Origin: Pontibacter sp. E15-1
GTDB taxonomy: Bacteria > Bacteroidota > Bacteroidia > Cytophagales > Hymenobacteraceae
Assembly: GCF_022601975.1 (NCBI RefSeq)
Contig: NZ_JAKVIR010000004.1
Span: forward strand, 174,072 to 238,071
DNA length: 64,000 nucleotides
Direction of reading: 5' to 3'
The position numbers were made by a program, and so were the translations under genes. The notes below the pieces were generated by a model that did no database searches, was not told where the DNA came from, and saw only the letters and a program-made list of their open reading frames with translations. Positions 52,122-60,466 of this stretch are shown in pieces; position 1 is the first letter of the stretch; every line of letters starts with the position of its first letter.

Positions 52122-53447
52122 TTATGCAGATAGCGGCAGTTTTATGGTGAATTCTGTGAATTCGCCCTCTTCTGACTCGACCGTGATTTCGCCTTTGTGC
52201 CCTTTGGTAATGATCTCGTAGCTCAGCGACAGCCCCAGCCCGATGCCCTGGCCCGTGGGTTTGGTGGTGAAAAAAGGCTGCATGATCTTCGAGCGGATGT
52301 TCTCGGGAATGCCGCAGCCGTTGTCGCGGACGCGCAGTTCTACGCAGTCGGGCTTTCTGGAGGTGGTTACCTGCACCAGGGGCTGGTAGCCTTCCTGGGC
52401 TGAGATGGTTTGTTTTTGCTGAACGGCATAAAACGCGTTGTTGAATAGGTTGAGCAGCACCCTGCCAATGTCCTGCGGCACCACATACAGCTTTGGGATT
52501 GCGCTGTCGAAGTGCGTTTCCAGCTTGGCATTGAAGCTTTTGTCTTTTGCCCGCAGGCCGTGGTAGCTGAGGTGCAGGTACTCGTCGGCCATGGCGTTTA
52601 GGTCGGTTGTTTCTTTTTGGCCGGTACTGCTCCGGGAGTGCTGCAGCATACCCTTTACAATGGCATCTGCCCGTTTGCCGTGGTGGTTTATCTTCTGCAG
52701 GTTGTGGGTCAGGTGCTGTATAATTTCCTCGGCGTTTTCTTTCTCAGTTTCCGGCAAACTGTGCAACGGGCCAGTTTGCAGTTCCTCTACCAGTTCCGAG
52801 CTTACCTCCGAGAAGTTATTGACGAAGTTCAGCGGATTCTGGATTTCGTGGGCGATGCCTGCGGTAAGCTCGCCGAGCGAGGCCAGCTTTTCCTGCTGGA
52901 TCAGCTGTGCCTGAATCACTTTAAGTTCCTGCAGGGTTTCCTGCAAGGCGTCCTTTTGCTGCGTCAGTTCCGCGGTACGCTCCGCAACCAATACCTCCAG
53001 CTCGGCTTTTCGGTCGGTGACCAGCTTCAGTTCCTGCTGCTGCTTTTTGGAGTTTTCCCATCGGGCAAAAATCCAGATAAAGGAGCCCACAATGGCAAAA
53101 TCAAAGAAACCGGACTTAGAGTTATAAAACGTAGGCACCAAAAAGGCGGCGATGCTGCTTAAAAGCCCTGCTGCCACCAAGGGGTAATTGGCCTGCATAT
53201 AGGGGCGGAATTCATACAGGTCGGGCTGTTTGTCCAGGTATAGCAAAAGGCCAAGCAGGAGCATGCTTCCTATAAAGATGCTTTCTGCCCCATCGAAAAA
53301 ACCGGAGACCACCAAAAACAAAATGGGGATAACCCACCTCGAAAAGGTTAGCAGGCTCTGCCATTTTATATACACAGGCACGTCTTTCAGCAGCTTCCGG
53401 AAACGCCGTATCAGCAAAAAGCCAGCAAGGAAAAAAAACAGATGCAT
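52122..53447 (-). CDS. Membrane-bound sensor histidine kinase
   Basis: The 441-residue protein has three to four N-terminal membrane helices (to about 128) with little periplasmic sequence, a coiled coil (133-188), HisKA-type LASLGELTAGIAHEIQNPLN with His200, then N box (LLNLFNNAFYAV), DNGCGIPENI and GQGIGLGLSLSYEI. No response regulator is adjacent, so it is an orphan kinase. The N-domain suggests that it senses a membrane or intracellular signal. Confidence 0.9.
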   Translation of the reverse strand: MHLFFFLAGFLLIRRFRKLLKDVPVYIKWQSLLTFSRWVIPILFLVVSGFFDGAESIFIGSMLLLGLLLYLDKQPDLYEFRPYMQANYPLVAAGLLSSIAAFLVPTFYNSKSGFFDFAIVGSFIWIFARWENSKKQQQELKLVTDRKAELEVLVAERTAELTQQKDALQETLQELKVIQAQLIQQEKLASLGELTAGIAHEIQNPLNFVNNFSEVSSELVEELQTGPLHSLPETEKENAEEIIQHLTHNLQKINHHGKRADAIVKGMLQHSRSSTGQKETTDLNAMADEYLHLSYHGLRAKDKSFNAKLETHFDSAIPKLYVVPQDIGRVLLNLFNNAFYAVQQKQTISAQEGYQPLVQVTTSRKPDCVELRVRDNGCGIPENIRSKIMQPFFTTKPTGQGIGLGLSLSYEIITKGHKGEITVESEEGEFTEFTIKLPLSA

Positions 53448-53710
53448 GCCCGTGTCTTCTCAGTTCAGAATAAATCGGATGGCATCGCCGCACAGCAAGG
53501 TATACCCCTCAACTTTACCGTAGACATCCTGATGAAGTTACGGAATGTAATTTAAATTATATGGAATATGGTTATGGTTTCTTTGGGCAGGAGGGAAGGG
53601 TTTTCGGTAAACAGCGGTTTGTTATTTGAGTTTTATATACGAGAAGGGGAAGCTGTGAAGGGTTTTATACAGGATCGCATACATAAAAATGACTGGATGC
53701 ATATTGCCAG

Positions 53711-54238
53711 TTACTGCTTCAGCAGCTTGTGCTTCAGGTGCTTATGAGACGCAATTAGTTTCCGAAGCGTTTGTAGGTGCTCCTCGCTTTCCATAGCGGC
53801 TTTTGGGACCAGATTCGCGGCTGAACTATTCTGAAACAGTATAAACCATTGTTTCGTTTCCTGCACCTTGTGGAAGGCCTTCCACGTCAGGTCAGACTCA
53901 AAGCTGCTGCCTTTCAGATGCACGCCTGTACCAGAGAAGGTATAGGTAATGGGTTCATGCACACTGCTAGTGGTCGCATAGCTTCTTTTGCTCTGGCTAT
54001 AAACACCCCAGCAAATCAGCCCCACCATACCTGGCAAAATCAGCAAGGACATTCCCTGCTCAATTATATTTCCTTGCTCATACTCAGAGATGCCCGTTAA
54101 AACCGTCCCTAGCAAAGAGATCAGGAATGCAAAACCCAGAACCCCCACAAACACTTTCACTAAAGGTCTGCTAAAGAAATACCTAAAGTTGAACCTAATG
54201 AAATCCTGCTGCGTGAGCTGCGCGCTAACCTGTACCAT
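53711..54238 (-). CDS. YcxB-like membrane protein
   Basis: The start at 54238 (MVQVSAQLTQQDFIRFNFRY) gives 175 residues; the longer frame to 54322 lacks support. Two membrane helices (FVGVLGFAFLISLLGTVLTG and SLLILPGMVGLICWGVY) are followed by a YcxB-type soluble beta domain (YTFSGTGVHLKGSSFESDLT WKAFHKVQE). YcxB proteins are of unknown function, often next to regulators. The surroundings are AT-richer than most of the window. Confidence 0.8.
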   Translation of the reverse strand: MVQVSAQLTQQDFIRFNFRYFFSRPLVKVFVGVLGFAFLISLLGTVLTGISEYEQGNIIEQGMSLLILPGMVGLICWGVYSQSKRSYATTSSVHEPITYTFSGTGVHLKGSSFESDLTWKAFHKVQETKQWFILFQNSSAANLVPKAAMESEEHLQTLRKLIASHKHLKHKLLKQ

Positions 54239-54472
54239 GGGGTCAATTATATGTGCTAATATAGAAGATTTCCAATATTTTGATACATGAAACGGCACAT
54301 TTATATAGCTAACCTTGTGCAAAAGAGAAAACTACTCGGCAATTCTGGTTGGCAGGAAGCAAAGGGCTGGCGGGGCTTGACCCGCTGCTTTTCCTCGTCC
54401 CAGCCATGTTCTTTCGGAGGAACTGCTATAGGGATGTCGGCTCATCGTATGGCTTCATGATCACTTAATATC

Positions 54473-55333
54473 CTATTTGCATAGATAAGAACGGGTCACA
54501 ACGAGAGAGTCATATGAAACGTCGTTGACAAAGCTACCGTCGTAATCGATTTGAGAACTGGTTATTCGGGTCGGCATCCCCGCTCCGTTCAATTTGTAGG
54601 CGTAGTTAGTAACCGATCGAAAGTCTTCTTCAGAAGGTCTTGTCAGGGTAGCCCTTTTCACCAGGTTTTTGGAGGGAGTCCCTGCATCATAACTGAGACC
54701 GAAAACGCTGTTGTATTCTATAGGGAAAGCCGGTTTGTCCAGGTAATACTCATAAGCGAAGTGGTCAACAAAGTAACCATTTGTTCCATACTCAACTACC
54801 ATATTGGTCAGGTTCCCGTTGGTGTACTCGTAGGTTTTAACGCTGGTTTCTGTCCTCCCCCGTTCCTCTTTGGTCCTGGTGGTCTTTACAATGTTCCCCT
54901 TGCTGTCATACTCATATGCGATCAGCACAGTAACGCCGCCGTTGGCACCTGTAGTCACTTTCTTCCACTTCTCTTGAGGATCATACTCCAGGACCATCTC
55001 CCATACAACCTCCGTACCCTTGAAAGTCTGCATTCTGCTGATCTTGCCAGCGGGGTTGCGCTCGTACTTATCGACAAGCTCTGGTTCATCCCCGTAAGCG
55101 TAAGTTACGGATGCAATCCGACCGTTGGCATCATATGCCACAGTAGCTGTTCGGTCATTGAGGCCGCTGAGGGAGCTTCTGTTCTCTCCGAGCAGCGTGC
55201 AGGGGGCAGCCGCTTCACCTGCAGCAGGGGTTGGGTCTCCCTTGTCTTCTTTTCCACAGGCGGTGGCAAAAAGCAGGAAGAGGGAGAAAGCTGCCGTAAG
55301 GCAGGATAAGCGGGACGGGGTAAGGGTTTTCAT
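54473..55333 (-). CDS. YD-repeat-like lipoprotein (paralogue)
   Basis: The 286-residue product has a signal and lipobox (LLFATACGKEDK). It contains units VAYDANGRIASVTYAYGD, YERNPAGKISRMQTF, YEYDSKGNIVKTTR and YEYTNGNLTNMVVEYG, and ends in a strand closing with Cys-Lys as in 18832-19680. It is a small outer-membrane-type lipoprotein of unknown function. There is no nearby toxin or immunity gene. Confidence 0.72.
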   Translation of the reverse strand: MKTLTPSRLSCLTAAFSLFLLFATACGKEDKGDPTPAAGEAAAPCTLLGENRSSLSGLNDRTATVAYDANGRIASVTYAYGDEPELVDKYERNPAGKISRMQTFKGTEVVWEMVLEYDPQEKWKKVTTGANGGVTVLIAYEYDSKGNIVKTTRTKEERGRTETSVKTYEYTNGNLTNMVVEYGTNGYFVDHFAYEYYLDKPAFPIEYNSVFGLSYDAGTPSKNLVKRATLTRPSEEDFRSVTNYAYKLNGAGMPTRITSSQIDYDGSFVNDVSYDSLVVTRSYLCK

Positions 55334-55767
55334 ACTTAAGTTTGTTTTATATGCCCTAAATATATATAAAGAATTTTATATATGTTTAGGGGCAGAATAA
55401 TATTTATTTCCCCTCCCTGCCATTCGTGAAGGATTAGCACAAATTCTGCTTTATACCCTGTATCCCGCGCTGGGCAACCTGACCCCGAGCGAGTGGCCGC
55501 CGGAAGGCAGAAGTGGACATATGGAAAACTCCTCCCGTGGCACAGAGCCTGCGCAGCAAATTTACCACATGACCACTTCATAGTGGTGGTAGTAAAGAGT
55601 GAGAAAAGTCTCAGTTGAACTGTCCGAAAAACGGGGTACTTACAATCTGGAACAGGGAGTCTAAGTGCTTGAATTGCTCTTCTATTGATAAAGTACTTTT
55701 ACCTTATATATAAAGTTTGTGGAACCGCTCTGCGATCATGAAGAGGCATTTGGTGCAAATGACCGAG
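55334..55767. other. 434-base AT-rich non-coding spacer
   Basis: No gene or clear palindrome is seen. AT content is high at both ends and many short T and A runs occur, matching the AT-rich context of the adjacent ADP-ribosyltransferase-like gene. Confidence 0.5.
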
Positions 55768-56355
55768 CTATATCTCACCCGTATCGAACAGGCTTGGTAT
55801 ATCATTTTCGTCACAAATGATATTATTTGCATGTTCATATATCTCATTAACTTCCTCGTCTTGCAAAAAAACTTCTCTTAAAATTACAATAGGGGAGGGC
55901 GCTTCGCTGACCTCTTCAAGTTCAACAAAACGTTTCTCTGTCACTCCGGTGATTTTGAAAATAGTGTTAGGCAGAAACAAAACCTCAGCCTCACCCGGTT
56001 TTCTCACTATCTTGGATATGTCTCTTCCTGCTGATGACGAAGAAGTGGCTATCCGATAAACCGTAGCAGCATTGTTAAAATCTCTCATGGATGAGGACAG
56101 GAAGTTAGGGAATTGTATAAACTCCCCGATACGTTTGTTGAACCAAACTGCTATGGCTTCAAAAGGAATCCCAGTATAAAGGTCTTGTGCGAGCACAATC
56201 TGTGAATTATGAGGTGGAAGGGTATTTAACTCATTTTTTATGGTTTCCACAGCGACTCCGTAGCGTTCGTTGCTTCCACCCTCACCTCGGAGGTAAGTAT
56301 TTACTTCTCTAGCAAGTTGACCAGCATACTGATTGATGTAAGGGTGTGTGCTCAT
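55768..56355 (-). CDS. ADP-ribosyltransferase-fold protein lacking the usual Arg
   Basis: The 195-residue product resembles C3/arginine-specific ADP-ribosyltransferases (ART exoenzyme domain). The STS-like strand is FPNFLSSSM (82-90) and the ExE motif is GEAEVLFLP with Glu122 and Glu124, followed by NTIFKITGV, the standard late strand. The first motif, usually [LVI]YRG, reads LYTGIP with Thr61 in place of Arg. The catalytic Glu is present, so it may still bind NAD or be a pseudoenzyme. No signal peptide, immunity-like or secretion gene is adjacent. The gene is AT-rich in an AT-rich island and could be recently acquired. Function, whether toxin, effector or housekeeping ART, is open. Confidence 0.65.
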   Translation of the reverse strand: MSTHPYINQYAGQLAREVNTYLRGEGGSNERYGVAVETIKNELNTLPPHNSQIVLAQDLYTGIPFEAIAVWFNKRIGEFIQFPNFLSSSMRDFNNAATVYRIATSSSSAGRDISKIVRKPGEAEVLFLPNTIFKITGVTEKRFVELEEVSEAPSPIVILREVFLQDEEVNEIYEHANNIICDENDIPSLFDTGEI

Positions 56356-56552
56356 AGCAACTATAGGTTTTCAAGTAGTGTTTCTTGGCTGACATGGTAA
56401 ATCGCCCTTTAGAAGGTATAATTATTCATTATTGCCTTACCATGCTTTCTGCTTGTGAAAATAATTTTACAAGAATTATAGAATTGCAAAATAGAACAAT
56501 GTCTTGATATAGAAATAGTAAGGTGTGGTGAAAATGTGTGGTGAATAATAGT

Positions 56553-56590
56553 AAAAATGCCGCTAAGTAACTAAGTCTTAGCGGCATTTT
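56553..56590 (-). terminator. Terminator downstream of tRNA-Arg
   Basis: AAAATGCCGCTAAG and CTTAGCGGCATTTT pair around a short loop with T and A runs, nine bases past the tRNA CCA end. Confidence 0.8.
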
Positions 56591-56598
56591 ATGTAAAG

Positions 56599-56675
56599 TG
56601 GTGGTCGCGAAGGGAGTCGAACCCCTAACCTTCTGATTCGTAGTCAGATGCTCTATCCAGTTGAGCTACGTGACC
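56599..56675 (-). tRNA. tRNA-Arg (anticodon ACG)
   Basis: The minus strand folds as a cloverleaf: acceptor GGTCACG...CGCGACC, D arm GCTC...GAGC, anticodon stem TCTGA/TCAGA with loop CTACGAA (anticodon ACG), T arm AGGGG/CCCTT with TTCGACT. CCA is encoded (56601-56599). The fifth acceptor pair is A-C rather than G-C, the only mismatch seen. It reads CGN arginine codons after A-to-I editing of the wobble base. Confidence 0.93.
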
Positions 56676-56747
56676 GTTTTTTCGTGTGATGATGGTGCAA
56701 AGTAAAGCCCTTTTTCCTTTATACGCAAGCCCTGAGGCAATATTTTG

Positions 56748-57467
56748 TTAACTTTTTCCGGCCGCTTTCTGCAGCGCGCGCTTCAGGGCACGGTCGAAGA
56801 GGAGGTAGAGGCCGCCTATCGAAATGATTATCAGCGCGATCACCAGCAGCTTGCCTCCCGTGCCGCTGTCCGGCGACTGCAGCACCGACAGCACATCCCG
56901 GGCCTGGGTGCCCACCCAGTAAAAGAAAAGCGTGCGCGGGAGCATGCCCACAATGCTGGCGATAAAGAATTTCCGCTTGTCTATCTGCAGCAGTGAGAGC
57001 ACGAAGTTCATGAGGGCGAAGGGCAGCACCGGCGAAATGCGCGTCAGGATGATGAGTACCCAGCTCTCGTGGCGCAGCTCCTGCATCAGGATGCGGGCCT
57101 TCTCGAAGCGGTTTAGGAAGCTCATCATCTTGCCGTGGTCTATCAGCTGGGCCAGCGCATACCCCAGCAAGGCCGCGATGCCATACGATACCACAATGCC
57201 GGCAAAGCCGCCCCAGCCCAGATAAAAGCCGCTGACCAGCGCCACAAAAGTGGTCGGTGTCAGGGCGAAGGCCATCGTTACGGAGATGACTGCAAAGTAG
57301 AGCAGCATCTGCCCCCACGAGAGGTTCGCCAGCAGGTCCTGATACTGGTACAGCACCACCGCCAGGGTAGAGCTGACTACCACAGGCACCACCACCAAAA
57401 GCAGCATCGAGATAAAGGTTGAGGCATTTTCGCGCAAAAGTGCGCGCAGCACAGGAAGGACGTTCAT
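56748..57467 (-). CDS. TVP38/TMEM64-family membrane protein
   Basis: The 239-residue protein has about six membrane helices and the VTT/SNARE-associated core: ALTPTTFVALVSGFYLGWGG, ALAQLIDHGKM, LTRISPVLPFALMNFVLSL and RTLFFYWVGTQ. Family members are thought to scramble or move lipids or undecaprenyl phosphate. No adjacent gene explains its role. Confidence 0.88.
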   Translation of the reverse strand: MNVLPVLRALLRENASTFISMLLLVVVPVVVSSTLAVVLYQYQDLLANLSWGQMLLYFAVISVTMAFALTPTTFVALVSGFYLGWGGFAGIVVSYGIAALLGYALAQLIDHGKMMSFLNRFEKARILMQELRHESWVLIILTRISPVLPFALMNFVLSLLQIDKRKFFIASIVGMLPRTLFFYWVGTQARDVLSVLQSPDSGTGGKLLVIALIIISIGGLYLLFDRALKRALQKAAGKS

Positions 57468-57700
57468 GTAGGGGTATAAATTGTTTTTTTAATGATCACT
57501 CAACTTGAGCGGCAACAGGTATAGTATAAAATGGCTCACTCTCGATTCTGTTCACCTCAGAGCGTGTTGCTTTCTTTCAGATGTATACTTATGTATACTT
57601 AAAGATATATAACCGCCTTTGCTGTGTCTTCTGACCAGCAATCTGTTGGCAAAACGCGTTCGTCGTCAGGTATACGGGGCAGTCGCGCAACTTGGGTTAA

Positions 57701-57796
57701 GAGCGTGTTTAAAATTCATCTTTTGGGCTACAAAACGTCCATCAAGGGTTCTGACTTCACCTTTTTCGCTTTCAAAAATGAAATTTAAACTTGCTC
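57701..57796. repeat. 96-bp MITE-like element with inverted ends
   Basis: The left end GAGCGTGTTTAAAATTCATC and the complement of the right end, GAGCAAGTTTAAATTTCATT, are similar over about 25 bases. A shorter relative is at 20001-20044 and a single end at 18614. It has no clear target duplication. It lies in the 481-base spacer 57468-57948, which also holds two direct copies of TGTATACTTA near 57583 and no gene. Confidence 0.55.
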
Positions 57797-57948
57797 TAAT
57801 AGACGAAATACAAAAGACAAAAGATTTCAGGTACTTTGAAAGTGCATTCTGAAGGGGGAGGGCGGCAGTATAGCGGACGATGCCGTCTTCTGCCTTAATT
57901 TTTTTAACTTGCAGCATACCGATCATTCTAAAAAACCATACTGTATAT

Positions 57949-59088
57949 ATGAAATTCGGAACAAAAGCGATACACGCTGGCGTAGAGCCAGACCCAACCA
58001 CAGGCGCGATCATGACGCCGATATACCAGACGTCCACCTACGTGCAGCGCTCACCCGGCGACCACAAGGGGTATGAATACTCCCGCACGCACAACCCCAC
58101 CCGCACGCAGCTGCAGAATGCCCTGGCGGCGCTCGAGAACGGTACGCACGGGCTGTGCTTCTCGTCGGGTATGGCGGCCGTGGATGCGATTATCAAAATG
58201 CTAAAGCCCGGCGACGAGGTGATCTCCACCAATGACCTGTATGGCGGCAGCTACCGCATCTTCACGAAGGTGTTCCAGAACTACGGCATCAAGTTCCACT
58301 TCACCGATATGGGCGACCTGAAGAACATTGAGGCGCTGGTGAACGAGAACACCAAAATGCTGTGGGTAGAAACGCCGACAAACCCTTTGCTGAACATTAT
58401 TGATATAAAAGGCTGCGCTGACATCGCCAAAAAGCACAACCTGCTGGTGGTGGCCGACAATACCTTTGCCACGCCATACCTGCAAACCCCGCTCGACCTG
58501 GGCGCCGACATCGTGATGCACTCCCTGACAAAGTACATGGGTGGCCACTCGGATGTGGTGATGGGCGCTGTGATTGTAAATGACGATGATCTGGCCCAGC
58601 AGCTGGCCTTTATCCAGAACTCCTGCGGTGCCACACCCGGCCCGCAAGACTGCTTTCTGGTGCTGCGCGGCCTGAAAACGCTGCACCTGCGCATGGAGCG
58701 CCATTGCCAGAACGGCCGCCAGGTGGCGGAGTTCCTCAAAAACCACCCGAAGATAGAGAAGGTATACTGGCCTGGCTTTGCAGAACACGCCAACCATGAA
58801 ATCGCCAAAAAGCAGATGCGCGACTTCGGGGGTATGGTGTCGTTTGTGCTGAAAGGCGACAAAGTGGAGGATGCCGTGCGCGTACTCGAGAAGTTTGAGT
58901 TCTTCACCCTGGCCGAGTCGCTGGGCGGCGTGGAGTCGCTGTGCGGGCACCCGGCCAGCATGACGCACGCCAGCATTCCGCGCGAAGAGCGCCTGAAGGC
59001 AGGCCTGAGCGACTCGCTCATCCGCCTGAGCGTAGGCGTGGAGGACATCGAAGACCTGCTGGCTGACCTGGAGCAGGCTATTGGCTAA
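57949..59088 (+). CDS. Cystathionine gamma-synthase/lyase (PLP, trans-sulfuration)
   Basis: ATG 57949 gives 379 residues and the normal start MKFGTKAIHAGVEPD. Fold type I PLP enzyme of the Cys/Met metabolism family: YEYSRTHNPTR, SSGMAAVDAI, TPTNPLLNI, Asp170 in VVADNTFATP and the PLP Lys195 in HSLTKYMGGHSD, then SLGGVESLCGHPASMTHAS. Synthase (MetB) and lyase cannot be told apart by sequence motifs alone; the early KAIHAG start is common to both. It sits alone, 1 kb from a tRNA, and may supply methionine or cysteine. Confidence 0.92.
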   Translation: MKFGTKAIHAGVEPDPTTGAIMTPIYQTSTYVQRSPGDHKGYEYSRTHNPTRTQLQNALAALENGTHGLCFSSGMAAVDAIIKMLKPGDEVISTNDLYGGSYRIFTKVFQNYGIKFHFTDMGDLKNIEALVNENTKMLWVETPTNPLLNIIDIKGCADIAKKHNLLVVADNTFATPYLQTPLDLGADIVMHSLTKYMGGHSDVVMGAVIVNDDDLAQQLAFIQNSCGATPGPQDCFLVLRGLKTLHLRMERHCQNGRQVAEFLKNHPKIEKVYWPGFAEHANHEIAKKQMRDFGGMVSFVLKGDKVEDAVRVLEKFEFFTLAESLGGVESLCGHPASMTHASIPREERLKAGLSDSLIRLSVGVEDIEDLLADLEQAIG

Positions 59089-59140
59089 TAGTAGACACAA
59101 GATTTCAGACATAGGATTTTAGACTTTCCGTTTTGTTAAA

Positions 59141-59171
59141 AGAAGCGCTTGCTGCAATGGCAAGCGCTTCT
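59141..59171 (+). terminator. Intrinsic terminator after the PLP gene
   Basis: AGAAGCGCTTG and CAAGCGCTTCT pair around a 9-base loop, preceded by AAA and followed by TTTG. Confidence 0.8.
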
Positions 59172-59278
59172 TTGTTTGTCTCCTGGGACTGCGCCGCTAA
59201 CATACATGCGGTGCTATAGCATAGAAGTGAATATATAGGAGGCCGCATCCCTGCCATCTAAAAGCAGTATTTAGAAAA

Positions 59279-59791
59279 ATGGAAGAACAGTATGTCTATT
59301 TCCGGGAGAAGCAGCGTTTCCGGCAGCCCTGGCTGTGGGTGGTGGTGCTTGGGGTAGCCGGCCTGTTCTGGGCCGGGTTTATTTCGCAGGTGCTGTTTGG
59401 GGCTGTATTTGGCAGCAGGCCGATTGCCGATGTGCAGCTTACGGTGGCCTTCGTGCTGGTGGGCATCGGCTTGCCCTGGTTCTTTTACAAAATGTCGCTG
59501 ACCACGGAGGTGAGGCCGGGGGAGTTGCAGGTGCGATTCTGGCCGTTTCACCACAAGCCGGTAATCATTCCGTTGCATACCATCCGGAACTACATACATG
59601 TTACCTATAATCCCATACTGGAATACGGCGGCTGGGGGATGCGTTGGGGCCTGCAGGGCAAAGCCTACAATACATCCGGCACAAAGGGTGTGAAGCTGGA
59701 GTTCTATAACCAGCGGCCCCTGCTCATCGGCTCACAACGAGCAGAAGAGTTGTGGGAAGCGATCCGGCTTGCAAAGGAGGGGAATAGCTAA
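59279..59791 (+). CDS. Small membrane protein, DUF6141-like
   Basis: The 170-residue protein has two membrane helices (WLWVVVLGVAGLFWAGFI and VQLTVAFVLVGIGLPWFFY) in its first 75 residues, then a soluble beta domain (TTEVRPGELQVRFWPFHHKP...GMRWGLQGKAYNTSGTKGVK) with a GGWGMRWG turn typical of a PH-like family (DUF6141). The partner is unknown. It is monocistronic, after the PLP enzyme terminator. Confidence 0.72.
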   Translation: MEEQYVYFREKQRFRQPWLWVVVLGVAGLFWAGFISQVLFGAVFGSRPIADVQLTVAFVLVGIGLPWFFYKMSLTTEVRPGELQVRFWPFHHKPVIIPLHTIRNYIHVTYNPILEYGGWGMRWGLQGKAYNTSGTKGVKLEFYNQRPLLIGSQRAEELWEAIRLAKEGNS

Positions 59792-60407
59792 TTGCTGATT
59801 GGTATTTGTTTGTTGTTGAATGGTATGATGCAATTTCCTTCTCAAGGGAAGGGCCGTTTCATGCTGAACTTGCCTTCGCTTGCGTCTCGCGCGTGTAAGG
59901 AATAAGTGGGCCTCTGGCCCAGTCGAGTCACAGACTCGACATCATTCTTAGACACCCCGAAAGCCTTCGGGGCGCAGTGAAGTACAGAAGAAAAAGTCCC
60001 CCTTGGAGGCTAATCTTGTAGGGAAAAAACAGGAAGCATTTAAAGCATCAAAATCCATTGTCATTCTGTAAAGAATCTTGGTGGAAGGGAGATTAAGCAA
60101 TTGCGGCTTGCCCACAAGATCCTTTCAGGATGACAAAAAAGAAGTGGCATGGATGGTTTTAGGTGTTCGAAAGCTGCTAAATTTTCCCCTACAAGATTAA
60201 CTTGGGGGTAGGGGCCCTCGACGAAGAAGGGGGCAGGGGGATGAAAGACAGGTAGAGACATTTTATCCAGTCTCTATACAAGTGAAGACTGCAAATTTAA
60301 ATTGTTTTCGCATTGAGAACCTTTCCTGGCATTCAGCCTTATACCAATCTCAGCCTTATACCAATCAGCAATTAACAACTAGCAATCAACAATCAACCCC
60401 TAGCCAT
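59792..60407. repeat. Repeat-packed spacer
   Basis: This stretch holds no gene. It contains the palindrome GTCGAGTCACAGACTCGAC (59922-59940), a hairpin CCCCGAAAGCCTTCGGGG (about 59956-59973), an inverted pair TTGTCATTCTGTAAAGAATC (60058) with its partner ending 60136, nested inside another pair (CCCCCTTGG...CTTGTAGGG near 60000 and its complement near 60183-60210). Toward its end, CTTATACCAATC occurs twice (near 60340 and 60355). Confidence 0.65.
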
Positions 60408-60446
60408 AAAAAAAGCCGATGACCTTCGCGGATCATCGGCTTTTTT
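60408..60446 (-). terminator. Intrinsic terminator of the OmpA gene
   Basis: AAAAAAGCCGATGA pairs with TCATCGGCTTTTTT around CCTTCGCGGA, 20 bases past the stop. Confidence 0.88.
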
Positions 60447-60466
60447 ACTATAAAATGTAGTCCGGA

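Noticed and set aside
57619..57852. 77-codon frame in the spacer before the PLP gene
   Set aside because: It runs through the 96-bp repeat element; no signal or motif is seen.
58201..59112. 303-codon minus-strand frame opposite the PLP enzyme
   Set aside because: The PLP enzyme is full length with an active-site Lys; the opposite frame is a mirror of its codons.
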